Below are positions 37,291 through 46,897 of a stretch of 64,000 nucleotides of DNA, piece by piece. The stretch is taken from positions 31,984,612 through 32,048,611 of the forward strand of contig CM034605.1 of NCBI GenBank assembly GCA_020091685.1, written 5' to 3'. The notes below the pieces were generated by a model. It was not told the DNA's origin. It worked only from the letters and a program-made list of their open reading frames with translations, and ran no database searches. Every line of letters starts with the position of its first letter. Position 1 is the first letter of the stretch. Made by a program: the position numbers and the translations under genes. This DNA comes from Lutjanus erythropterus (lineage: Eukaryota > Chordata > Actinopteri > Lutjaniformes > Lutjanidae).

Positions 37291-38722
37291 AAATATATTA
37301 AACCAGAAACAAGATCACCAAAATGTCTGGTTGTTGTGTTTCAGAGTGATCAGAACTGACTGGACTGAGGACGGCATCAAAATTGCTGGTGTTTGCAGTG
37401 CTCACTGACAAGCTGTTGTGGTCCGCCATAGTTCTGCCAAACTGCGTGTGCAGCTTGTTCATTGTTTGCTAACTGTAAAAGGGTCTGCTCTGTTAAAAAG
37501 AACTGTTAAAATAAGAAGGAAGAAGAGGGAGAGAATGAGAGAGAAAAAGGATCGGACTTCACGTCTGAACAGAAATCACTTTTGTGTTACTTTCCAGGTG
37601 TGATGACCTGCTGTCCTCACAGTGATCTGTGGCAGGTCAGTAAATGTCCCCCTCAGTCAGGAGAGGTTTTATTTGAGGTGACAACAGAAAACAACAATGG
37701 CTGAATTTTATTGTTGTATTAGTCTTTTACTGTGGTATCAAACTAGGTATGACTGATCATTTTAACCCAAACCTTCGTCTTTTTCAAACTCTGAAGGGGC
37801 CTGCAGTGCTACAACTGCTACATCCTGTCTGCCTGATATACAAATGGCTAAGCTAACTTTAGCATTGGATTTATCTCAGTTCATGAACTATACGATTCAC
37901 AGATCTCACAGCCTGATGTTCATATGTCACCATGTGTTACGTTTATTAGAGAGATCGTCTGGAAGGGAACCCTTGATTTATGAACTCTTGTGAGATTTGT
38001 GCGTGCCGTTTCTTCATTGTGACGCTGCACACGCGTTCAAATCACAGGTCTGGGGTTCCCTTCAAGACTCGACCATCAGTTTCTTCCTTCTCTGCTGGTG
38101 TCATTTCCAAACATCTGTGGTCTCTTCTTCCTGCGTTGTCACATACAGCTGTTATCTCATTGGCTGCAATTTGAAAGATCAGAGGCAAACGAGGTCAAAC
38201 TTCAAATAATTTTGACTTTGAGACTACTGACTAGCAGTCAGCATCAGATTTGAGCAGTGCGCCACCACTGCTCTTTACTGCTGATTGTGTGTCTGAGGGC
38301 CTTAACTGGGTGTTTTCTGTCCTTAAACAGTGTCCAGGTCTGAACCACAGCAACAGCCACATTATATAGAAAGTTTAGATTGATAACAGCTGGAGGAAGG
38401 GAACTTTGTTAAAAATGAAAAATAAAATAAAATAACCTGAACAATCAGAAGCTTTAAAAAGTTTCAGAATCCCCTGGTATCGTGGCTGCAGTGAGCGGGG
38501 CAGCCTGCGGGGGGCGCTGCCGGCTCCTCTCTCTGTTACGTGATGTGTTTCAGTGAGCGAGCAGCACGCCGACTGTTTGTGTTTGACCTTTTCCATCCAA
38601 ATGAGCTTTGAGTGCATTGTGCTGAGGAGAGTTTATGAGGCAGAAAATGAGCCCATATGGCTGCGAAATCAGATCAGTATCAGCAGCAACAAATCAAACA
38701 ACACATGTGACGGCCAGAGACG

Positions 38723-38725
<3 letters not shown>

Positions 38726-38758
<33 letters not shown>
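38726..38758 (+). repeat. (AAC)n microsatellite
   Basis: Eleven AAC units. The poly-Gln and poly-Asn frames across it are artefacts. Confidence 0.9.
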
Positions 38759-40015
38759 TCATCATCCACCACGACACACTGTGTCAACGAGGGACTGACT
38801 GCAGGCTGCAGCTGCACCGCGATGACGAGGATGACGAGGATGAAGCCATCAGAGGAAGATCACATGTTCTCATGTGACTCTAACTTATGTGAAACCGTCT
38901 ACAAACATGAAATGTGCAGAATTATTTGACATTATTTCAGATAATAATAGAATAATTTCAGCTGTGTCCTTTTCTTAAACATCTCATGGTCATTGTATCA
39001 TTAGTGCACTAAATAAATGACAGATTTCTCCTTTAAAGCTGGTATTTCTGCACAGGAGCAGTTTAAGATCAGGCTGGACTGATATCATTTGTATTATACT
39101 ATTTGTAGAATTAAATTCTAATAGTGGCTGCGTCTTATTTTACCTTCTTTTTCAGCAGGAAGTCGCACTGAGATTAAAAAAAAATTCAAAGTCTTGGTCT
39201 AAAACTTAAATATATTCAGTTTAATCTGATAATTTATTAAAGAAAACAGGAAATCATATGTGAGAAGCTGGAAACAGAAAAATTCATCAATTATCAAAAT
39301 GGTGGCTCTTTTTTAAACACTCATCTGTGATCTATAATCTATAATCTATAATTGGTTTGGGCGGCATCTATTTCTTCATTTCTTCACGTGTCAGCAGGGT
39401 TTATGGTATATGAAGGTATTTGTATTTTAAAAGCTGCTGACAGAAGTGGTTTTATCAGATGTGATGCTGTGTGTCTTACAGTCGTCAGCTCATAGATTCA
39501 TGAATAAACAGCTGGTTTCCACAGATTCCAGATGTTCTGATGACCCAGTTCCCCCAGATCAGTTCAGTTCATTAAAGAGGAACGACGTGGAGGAGCTGAA
39601 ACAGATCGTCATCACGTCACATGATCTAAACATGTTCAATAACTCCAGAGCTTTCTGAAGTCCAAAAGTCAACATTTATTGATGATAGATAGATGTGGTC
39701 ATGTCCAGTATTATGATGAGAATTAAACTGTATCTGATCAATAAATATTAGCTGTGATAATATCTGGTTTGATACATGTCAGGTATCCTTCCATCCTTCC
39801 CTCTTTCCTTCCTTCCTTCTTCCTCTCTAGTCCCCGCCCACAGGCAGACGAATTATGGGTAAAGTGTGACGTCATCAGCAGCTCTGGATTGTGACTGTCA
39901 GTAACTGTGTGTGTGTGTGTGTGTGTGTGGTTGTGTGTGTGATGTAATACGCCTCCTCTGCTCTAATCTGCAGCAACATATAAGATTACAGATAATCTGA
40001 GTGAGCTGACGTCAT

Positions 40016-40017
<2 letters not shown>

Positions 40018-40055
<38 letters not shown>

Positions 40056-40089
40056 CACGCGCACACACACGCGCACACACACACACACA
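40018..40089 (+). repeat. (CA)n microsatellite with CGCG variants
   Basis: About 36 CA units with periodic GC substitutions. A GT tract at 39907-39941 lies just before it in inverted sense. Confidence 0.95.
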
Positions 40090-40224
40090 ATCAATATCAT
40101 CAATACTACAGCTGCCAATATTATCAATATATTATCAACATCATCTAACAACTGAGAAGTTTATTTAAAATGTTATCAGTGAAATTAAAAGTCATTTTTA
40201 AAGGAGCAGATTGTAAGATTCAGT

Positions 40225-40562
40225 GACACTGAAAAAAATTAAGACAACTCAAATGTTTAAATTTTGAACTAAACTAAGAAAAGTTTTGGTGAGTAATAAT
40301 CTTTAATTGAGATGCATTACTTTTCTTCTTCACATAACCTTAAATCTTTGAGGGGGTTTTTAGGAGAAACCAAAAACCTTAATTTGAACTTTTTGTTTGT
40401 TTCTTTTACTCAAACATTTTTGTTTCTCTAAAGACGAAAAGTAAATTATCTCAACTCAAGATTATTAGTTGGTAAAAACATTTCTAAAACTTCAAAGTTT
40501 GCGCTGAAGTAAGTTGCCTTCAGATTTTGAGTTGTCTCAACTTTTTGGTTTTTACAGTGATC
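40225..40562. mobile_element. Fold-back (MITE-like) repeat, best-preserved copy
   Basis: Outer ends are near-mirror images: CAGTGACACTGAAAAAAATT on the left and TTTTTGGTTTTTACAGTG on the right. Inner matches include AAGACAACTC / GAGTTGTCTC, TAATCTTTAATTGAGATGCA / CTCAACTCAAGATTATTAG and TTACTTTTCTTCTT / AAGACGAAAAGTAA. About 335 nt with no coding capacity. CACTGTAAAAA-type ends are common among fish MITEs. Confidence 0.75.
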
Positions 40563-40669
40563 TAATGGGGAGCTTGCTGCAAACAGCTCGTCTCACTCTC
40601 TCCTTCCAAGTCTGCAGGAGAACCTGCAGTGACCATGAAGCTCAAAACATGGAGGTCTGGAACTACAGC

Positions 40670-40785
40670 ACTGACACCCAAACTGTGGGCCGCGGCCCAC
40701 CGGTGGGTCGGTCGGTCATTAGGTTGGTTGGTTAGTTGTTTGTTTGTTGTTGTTTGATTGTTTGTTTGTTTGGTCGGTTGATGAC
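40670..40785 (+). repeat. GTGGGCCGCGGCCCAC hairpin and GGTT/GTTT-rich tract
   Basis: An AACTGTGGGCCGCGGCCCAC palindrome, reminiscent of a fish hAT-like terminal sequence, is followed by about 90 nt of GGTTGGTT/GTTTGTTT. A distantly similar CCCAAACTCTGGGTCGTGAC end lies at 62818. Confidence 0.5.
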
Positions 40786-41584
40786 ACTCAGGGAGGAAAA
40801 GAAAAAAAGTTTGTGTTGTAAGCTTTAGACAACAAAATCGAGGTTCCATCAGGTTCCACTTGGTACTACGACTATGGCTACATGACTGCATGTATGTGTC
40901 CTGCATCTGGACAGAACAAACTGATGTTCCAGATGTTTCCTCAGAGGGAGGAAGAGGGACAACTGCACCCAGTGAACTGAAACACAGTGGAGACAGATAA
41001 GAGAGTTCCACAGCTGCACCACAGGAAATACAAACACACTCTGAGGAACGTGTTCTCAAATCACTCCGACACAGATATTAAAGGAATATTTCACTGGAAC
41101 CATAAAGAAACACAGTGAACTCGGTGATTATATGATAATAAAAGAGATCATAAAGGTGCTGGAAGGAACCCAGAACCCCTCAGAGAGCCTGTGAGGAACA
41201 TCATGGACGCAGATCATCTCTTTCAGATGGTTTTCATATCAAAAGATTAATAATTACAAACATAAATCATGAAGCAGGTTGGACTAGATCAGTTTCAGAC
41301 CAACACACACTGAAATAACCTGATCAATAATCAATATTTGATAGTATTTATGTCACATAATCATCCTGCTGTCAGAGAGAAGGAAGCTTTAGTGTGAAAA
41401 TATCAGGATGTTTGACTTTGTTCTCACAGAGATACAGGAGTATTATGGGATGTTCTCCTGTTCTCCTGAGCGTCAGTCACACTGTAGAGATCAATAAATC
41501 ACAGAAAGAAAAAATCAATAATCTCAAGTATCAGGATTCTTTTACGACTCCTGAATCAATTTTTCTTTAGAGAATGAACCACAC

Positions 41585-41995
41585 TCTCAGAAATAAGGGT
41601 TCTAAAATGGTTCTCCCTGAACCATTTTCTTCTGAAGATCCTTTTCTTAAAGAAAAGGTTTGTCAAGGGTTCTGTGTGAGACTGAGGGTTCCATTAAGAA
41701 CCTGTTTCATCCAAAGAACCCCTTTTGGAAGAAAAAGTTCTTCAAAGATTAAACCTTCCCCCTGAGTGTGTTCTAAATGAAACACTGGAGATATAAACGG
41801 TTCTCAGTAGAACCCCCTGGGTGTGTTCTAAATAAAACCCTTGGAATACAAAAAGGTTCTCTCTAGAACTCCCTGATGACGCTCTAAATACAACAGTGTG
41901 ACTATAAAAAGGTTCTTGCTACAATCCCCTGAATGGGTTCTAGATAAAACCCTCTGGATATAAAATGTTTCTCAGTAGAACACCTCTGGTGGGTT
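41585..41995 (+). repeat. Diverged GGTTCT...AGAACCCC tandem repeat
   Basis: Units of roughly 60-65 nt with ATAAAAAGGTTCT, AGTAGAACCCCCTGG and GTGTTCTAAATAAAACCCT recur four to five times. They share words with 24485-24650 in the opposite orientation. It runs directly into the GT-rich array at 42035. Confidence 0.7.
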
Positions 41996-42018
41996 CATTT
42001 TAGCACCTGTAGAAGGTT

Positions 42019-42485
42019 TTGTGGTTCTCTGGCTCTATGATTCTGTGGTTCTGTGATTCTCTGGTTTTGTGGTTCTGTGGTCCTGTGGTTCTCTGGTTCT
42101 TTGGTTTTGTGGTTTTGTGGTTCTGTGGTTTCTCTGGTTTTGTGGTCCTGTGGTTCTCTGGTTTTGTGGTTTTGTGGTTCTGTGGTCCTGTGGTTCTCTG
42201 GTTCTTTGGTTTTGTGGTTTTGTGGTTCTCTGATTTTGTGGTTTTCTGGTTCTCTGGTTTTCTGGTTTTCTGGTTCTCTGGTTCTGTGGTTCTCTGGTTC
42301 TGTGGTTCTCTGGTTCTCTGGTTCTTTGGCTTTGTGGTTCTGTGGTCCTGTGGTTCTGTGGTTCTTTGGTTTTGTGGTTTTGTGGTTCTGTGGTTTTGTG
42401 GTTCTCTGGTTTTGTGGTTCTGTGGTTTTGTGGTTTTGTGGTTCTCTGGTTTCTGGTTTTCTGGTCCTGTGGTTCTGTGGTTTGG
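42019..42485 (+). repeat. 460-bp G/T-rich minisatellite (TGTGGTTCTCTGGTT)
   Basis: Short units of about nine to ten nt, GTGGTTCTG, CTGGTTCTC or GTGGTTTT, repeat about 48 times. After 42060 adenine is almost absent on the plus strand, giving strong strand asymmetry; the transcript strand is CA-rich and T-poor. Frames stay open on both strands (Trp/Phe/Leu/Cys on plus, Glu/Asn/His/Pro/Thr on minus), but these are repeat artefacts. Confidence 0.9.
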
Positions 42486-42828
42486 ATCTCACGTGTCCAT
42501 GTTGTGATTTTATTGTGATTCAGTTTTCAGCTCCAGTTCTTCATGTTAATTCATTTTGTGAAGGTGTTAAACTGACAGACTGCACCTTTAAGACTAAATC
42601 ACACAAGAACATCTACAGGAACACAACAGGACGAGGTCAAACTGAAGATTATCAAGAAATCAATATTATAAACTCACTGAAAACTGTTAGACACAGTGAT
42701 AGAACAGCAGAACAATAATGATAATAATAATAAAATAAAAAGTACGAGGTGAGTCAAAATAAATACAATAAAACATCATGTCACTATCATCTCCACAGTC
42801 CCACAGAGACCCTGACACCTGCAGGACT

Positions 42829-42830
<2 letters not shown>

Positions 42831-42889
<59 letters not shown>

Positions 42890-42896
42890 CATACAT

Positions 42897-42949
<53 letters not shown>
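42831..42949 (+). repeat. (CA)n(CATA)n(CA)n compound microsatellite
   Basis: CA run, six CATA units, then CA again. Confidence 0.95.
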
Positions 42950-42952
<3 letters not shown>

Positions 42953-43915
42953 TTAGTGAAAATAATAAATCTTAATATTTGATATATTTCTCACTCTGCT
43001 CTGTTTCATTGCTATATACACTGTTAGGTGTGGCTGGACAATGTATTGATCTTATATTGATACAGTGATATGAAAGTAGATATCATTAAATCGTTAAATC
43101 TGGTCTTTAGGTTTTTAAAGTTTGTATTACAGTGAAGTCATTTTCTAAACTCTCCAGCTGTTCTGTTATTTGTCTTTCTACACTTTGTCATTATTTCCAC
43201 ATCACTGATGATCATCAAATATTTCACTGTGATAAATTATGTGGTTAAAATGTAATAATTGATGAATCAATTAATTAATCAATAGTCTGGATTGTTTCAT
43301 CTGGCTGAGTTATTTATTGAATAATTAAACTTAAACTTTAAAATGAGGAGAAAAAAAGAAAATGAGGGAAAAATGATTTAAAAAATCATTACGTATGTTA
43401 TTAATTATCAGTGATTAATTGATTGTTAGCATTTTTAACTATTGATTACAGAAAATGAACAAAACTTTTTAATTCTAGAGTTAATATTTTGTGAAAGAAC
43501 CAACAGTCACTTCTATTATATTGTTGAAATATCTCATTATATCATCATATTTGGTCAAAATATTATATATTTGATTTTATCTGTATCTCTTGGCAACAAT
43601 ACAACAAACTTCTTTTATCACCTTCGTCGTCAGTCCTTACAGGAAACTGAAATCCAACCAATCCCTGTGAATCCTGTCCAATCACAGCAGTCCCAGCACA
43701 AACATTTATTATTTTTTATTTGGTCTCAGGTTCTAGAAATGACACATTTGTTGTTGTTGTTCCTGATGTTTATCGACACTCTGTGTACTTTTATTTTATA
43801 ATTCTGTGCTGTTTTTCAGTTTGAGCTCCAAAAACATTTGACTTCTTCGTCCTCCAGGACTTTGAGCTTTTGGATTGTTGTGACCTAAAATGTTGGATTT
43901 CATGGCAGCTTTTCA

Positions 43916-43940
43916 AAAATAATAATAATAATAATAATAA

Positions 43941-43971
<31 letters not shown>

Positions 43972-44011
43972 AAGAAGAAGAAGAAGAAGAAGAAGAAGAA
44001 GAAGAAGAAGA
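43916..44011 (+). repeat. (AAT)n(AAG)23 microsatellite
   Basis: About eight AAT units followed by 23 perfect AAG units, a 69-nt homopurine run. It stops seven nucleotides before the long-TIR element. On the mdga2 transcript strand it is (CTT)n. Confidence 0.95.
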
Positions 44012-44017
44012 ATACAT

Positions 44018-44768
44018 GTTACAATGTTTTAGGAATTTTTTGCAATGAAACTGCAGGACAGAGAGAAAATTACAAAGGAAGGTTTTCTTTCTTATTTGTT
44101 TTAGAAATCAGTGTTATTATCATTATCATTATTATGATTATTAAAAAGGGGAGATAATACCTTCTTATATTGTATGTTTTTATCATGTTCTACTTGTTTT
44201 TATATCTATAATACTTTATCTTAAACTCTGTTTTATGTTTTGTCTTGTACGATGTATCTTGAAGCACATGAAGCACAAAATAAATGTCTTTTCAGAACCC
44301 GTGACAAAATTAAAAAAAAAAAAAATAGTGAAAAAAAAAAATAGTGAATAATAAAACACTGAGACGTTCATGTGTGTCATTTGCACAGCGGACTGCTCTG
44401 ATTGGTGGAACTCATGGGAAGCAACAATTATTGGTTAACTTTGTGGAAAAGTTGCAGTGATTGGACAAAATTGCAAGGACACAGAATTCACAGTGATTGG
44501 TTGAATTAGTGTGAACTTCCTGCAGGGTCTGACTTGTTAAAGACCCTTCAGGTGACCTTCATTTACACATAAAGCAGATTTGTATTATTTTTGGTTGAAG
44601 GTTAGTTAGAACACTGAGAACACGGTGCTGTTTGGTTCTCTTGGAACAAGCTGCCTTTGATTTTTAATTCATTATACAACAAAATGTTGCAACTTTGTTT
44701 TCCAGTTTTCTCTTGCTCCTGCAATTTCATCGCAAAAAAAAAAAAAAAACACCTAAAAACATTACAAC
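44018..44768. mobile_element. 751-bp DNA-transposon-like element with long inverted repeats
   Basis: Left end GTTACAATGTTTTAGGAATT followed by TTTTGCAATGAAACTGCAGG. Right end, inverted, GTTGTAATGTTTTTAGGTG then GCGATGAAATTGCAGGAGC. The inner right arm (TTGGTTCTCTTGGAACAAGC, TGCCTTTGA) is matched in inverted form by the left arm of the second copy at 49545. That suggests an ancestral TIR of more than 200 nt, with this copy's left arm shortened. The centre (44366-44530) holds CTGATTGGTGGAACTCATGG. There is no transposase frame; superfamily unknown. Confidence 0.7.
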
Positions 44769-45011
44769 ATTCATCGCAATTTTTTAGAAAAGGTTTTTCA
44801 GCTGATGAGTAGTTTAATCTACAGCAGTGCATCATAGTTTATAAAATCACAAACTATTTCAGAATTTCTGCGTGTTGTTTTAAAGAAAATGTGTGTATGG
44901 AGGTATTTATTGTTTATCAGTTCAACTAGTACATATCAATTATCAGCGTGATATTGGTCAATAATATCAGAACATACAGAGCATTTCATGTATATTTGGT
45001 GAAATACTAAT

Positions 45012-45185
45012 CCTGTCACAGTCTTGTCAATTGAGAAATAGTTCCAAACATGTTCCACCTGTTTGGAACTATTTTTCAACTAGTGATCAATCTGGCAATA
45101 ATTTATCCAATAATCAATTAGTTGTTTGTGAGAAAATATTGATCAAAGTCCAAGACGACGTCCTCAAATGTCTTGTTTTGTCCTG
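45012..45185 (+). repeat. Dispersed fish repeat copy (GACGACGTCCTCAAATGTCT)
   Basis: Contains TTTTTCAACTAGTGATCAAT, CTGGCAATAATTTATCC and CCAAGACGACGTCCTCAAAT. Same family as 11027-11230 and 33508-33640. Confidence 0.6.
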
Positions 45186-45224
45186 GAAGCGGCTGAAGTG
45201 ACAAAATCAGTAAAAATCACAATA

Positions 45225-45490
45225 TTTTTTACTTTATTGTGACAATATTACAAAGATAACTTTCACAAAATATTAACACAATGAGATTTTCTGATCAATA
45301 ATCATTAGAAATGTGGATATAATGACTCAGAGAGTAAAGACAAATAATAAAACAGTCTGATAAGTTCAGAAAATAAAAACAGCCTTTAAAACCAGGAGAG
45401 GACAACAGTGATGATAAATCAGAATATAACCAAATCTGCTCTCATATCACGATACAATACGATATTGATTTATTGCGCAGCTCTAAGCCT
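45225..45490 (-). mobile_element. CGATAT-type element remnant
   Basis: Ends TATCACGATACAATACGATA and TTGATTTATTGCGCAGCTCT, the inverted form of the AGGGCTGGGCGATAT-like start of a common fish hAT-type element. The other end is diffuse near 45.23 kb. Confidence 0.45.
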
Positions 45491-45543
45491 CGGTGTGTAT
45501 CACAGGTGTGTGTTCATGTAGCAGCCTACCTGTTGTGCCTTCA

Positions 45544-45544
<1 letters not shown>

Positions 45545-45578
<34 letters not shown>
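45545..45578 (+). repeat. (CA)n microsatellite near exon 1
   Basis: About 16 CA units, lying about 130 nt into intron 1 from the exon 1 donor. Confidence 0.95.
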
Positions 45579-45579
<1 letters not shown>

Positions 45580-45708
45580 CCTACACACGCGTTAAATCCC
45601 TCACAAGGTCAAGTTGCAGTGGGTGTATTCCGGGTGAATTCCGTGTTTAACGTGTGTAAATGTGTGTGAAATGACGACGTATGAAGTGAGCGTTGATGAC
45701 GTCCTTAC

Positions 45709-45781
45709 CGTACACGCCCTGGCCGTGCACGCCCTGCAGGAAGCCGGTGAACAGCCACAGGAGACCGAGCACTAACCCCAT
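45709..45781 (-). CDS. mdga2: mdga2 coding exon 1: signal peptide and first mature residues
   Basis: First coding exon of the MAM-domain GPI-anchored Ig protein MDGA2, which in vertebrates binds neuroligins and limits synapse formation. The ATG is at 45781-45779 with A at -3 and G at +4, a strong Kozak context. It encodes 24 codons plus one base: a hydrophobic signal peptide (about residues 1-20, rich in Leu, Val and Trp, ending VHG) and then QGVY, the conserved mature start of MDGA proteins. The exon ends at a GTAAGG donor (phase 1). Joining it to exon 2 restores QGVYAPPTVRIVHSG, which I recognise as MDGA2-like rather than MDGA1-like. The mRNA 5' end is not visible. The frame stays open upstream of the ATG through poly-Ala and poly-Glu stretches, but I see no in-frame ATG there. 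Confidence 0.9.
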
Positions 45782-45783
45782 CT

Positions 45784-45975
45784 TCACATCGTCCTGTGGC
45801 CGCCTCGCTGCGTCTCTCCCCCCGGGGAGGAGGTGGTCAGTTCGGTTCCCCGCAGCTGCCGCTGCCGCTGCTGCCGCTGCTGCTGCCGCTCCTCCTCCTC
45901 CCTCCTCCTCCTCCTCCTTCTCCTCCTCCTCCTCCTCCGCTCCGCACCGAATCCGGCCCGGTGACCGGTTCTCAT
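45784..45975 (-). promoter_or_regulatory. Upstream ORF ending in a start-stop AUG just before the mdga2 start
   Basis: An ATG at 45975 in a weak context (T at -3, A at +4) opens a 63-codon frame rich in Arg, Gln and Glu. Its final two codons are ATG TGA (45789-45784), followed by AG and then the mdga2 ATG. A scanning ribosome would therefore meet a minimal AUG-UGA element eight nucleotides before the main start. Whether the transcript includes position 45975 is unknown, but the ATG-TGA pair is almost certainly in the 5' UTR. A role in reducing translation is inferred from known uORF behaviour. Confidence 0.5.
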
Positions 45976-46520
45976 CCACGGACCCAAACCCAAACCACCC
46001 CCCAGACCCGGGTCAGACCTGCCGGGAGTGTCCGGTGCTGCTCATAACCGGAGCTGCCCTTCAGCTGGAGACCGAGAGGAGGAGGACGGAGAGCGGACAC
46101 CGAGAGGAGGAGCGGGTGCTCGGCTCGGCTCAGCCGCGTCTCCTTGATGGTGACATTGTAGAGAAGAAAGATCCAAAATGAGCAGAAACACCGACGGAGC
46201 GGGAGGCTGCTCACAGGTCCCCGCTGCTCCTCCGCAGACTCCACCGGGCTCCGTCAGTCGGTACCGGAGTTACATCCATCACCCCGCGGTCCTCTGCCCG
46301 CTGTCAGCGGCTCGGCGCGGCCCGTCAGGCCGGGGAGGAGAGGCGGAGAGTCGGGCTCCGTGACGCCGCGGTGCCGCTCTGAGGTCCGGCGAAGAAGAGA
46401 GACGAGCGGTCAGTGCGGTCGACTCGTCGGTGGGTTTTGCCGGTGAGAGACGTCACCGAGCGAAACGAGCGGTAAAGTCCGACAGAGTGGACACGGACAC
46501 GGCTTCCGGACAGGCGTTTT
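45800..46520. promoter_or_regulatory. CpG-rich block around mdga2 exon 1, probable promoter
   Basis: This is the most GC- and CpG-rich stretch of the window, in sharp contrast to the AT-rich flanks; the drop back to AT-rich DNA is abrupt at about 46.52 kb. It includes GCC, GCT and TCC triplet runs (about 45.86-45.94 kb) and many CG dinucleotides up to 46.5 kb. I see no clear TATA box. By position it is the probable CpG-island promoter and 5' UTR of mdga2. Any frames open on either strand here are low-complexity. Confidence 0.6.
45855..45941. repeat. GCC/GCT and TCC triplet run in the probable 5' UTR
   Basis: On the plus strand the tract reads as GCTGCC triplets followed by CTC/TCC triplets. 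In the mdga2 transcript it would be GGA/GAG then GGC/AGC triplets, giving poly-Glu and poly-Ala in the main frame and poly-Arg and poly-Gln in the uORF frame. It is length-unstable by nature. Confidence 0.7.
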
Positions 46521-46897
46521 CAAAATAAAACTGTGTGAAAAAAAAAAATGTCGCAAATGCTGGTCAGTGGGCAGCAGAACTTAAAAAAAAGATTTATAAA
46601 TATTTTGCAGGAAAAAAAAACATTCTAATATAATATAATATTATATAAAACAGACAAATTCTATATTATATCATAAATGAAAAATACAATAATAAAGTCA
46701 TCAAAAGTAATCAAAATGCGCTTTACATCACGTCCCCACTCATATTATTACTGTTAGATTTATTTATTTATGCTGCTTCATTTATTTATGTTATGTAAAC
46801 ATGTATATATTTATTATGAATATAGTTTGTGTTATTTAACCCATAATATTTTGGGGGGGATTCGGTGCCAATAATATTTTTGTTTTATTGGGTATTT
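46521..46897. other. AT-rich stretch, nothing recognised
   Basis: Abrupt switch from the CpG-rich block to A/T-rich sequence with ATAATATAATATTATAT-type low complexity. No gene or element is seen. Confidence 0.6.

Larger units (their letters stand above)
37300..40224. other. mdga2 intron 1, 37.3-40.2 kb
   Basis: Includes a second copy of the GCTAAGCTAACTTTAGC repeat (37818-37935), an (AAC)n run (38726-38758) and CA/GT microsatellites (39907-39941, 40018-40089). A moderately GC-rich stretch (38470-38700) has no recognisable exon. Confidence 0.5.

Noticed and set aside
42019..42718. Trp/Phe/Leu-rich and Glu/Asn/His/Pro-rich frames up to 221 codons
   Set aside because: They are translations of a 9-10-nt tandem repeat on opposite strands, with no domain outside it.
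45782..45979. N-terminal extension of MDGA2 in frame upstream of the ATG
   Set aside because: The open frame has no ATG (it begins at GTG), the extension is poly-Glu/poly-Ala, and the downstream ATG has a strong context followed by a good signal peptide.
45693..46181. 162-codon plus-strand frame at the CpG block
   Set aside because: It is antisense to mdga2 exon 1 and low-complexity (poly-Ala, poly-Ser), typical of open frames in GC-rich triplet repeats.
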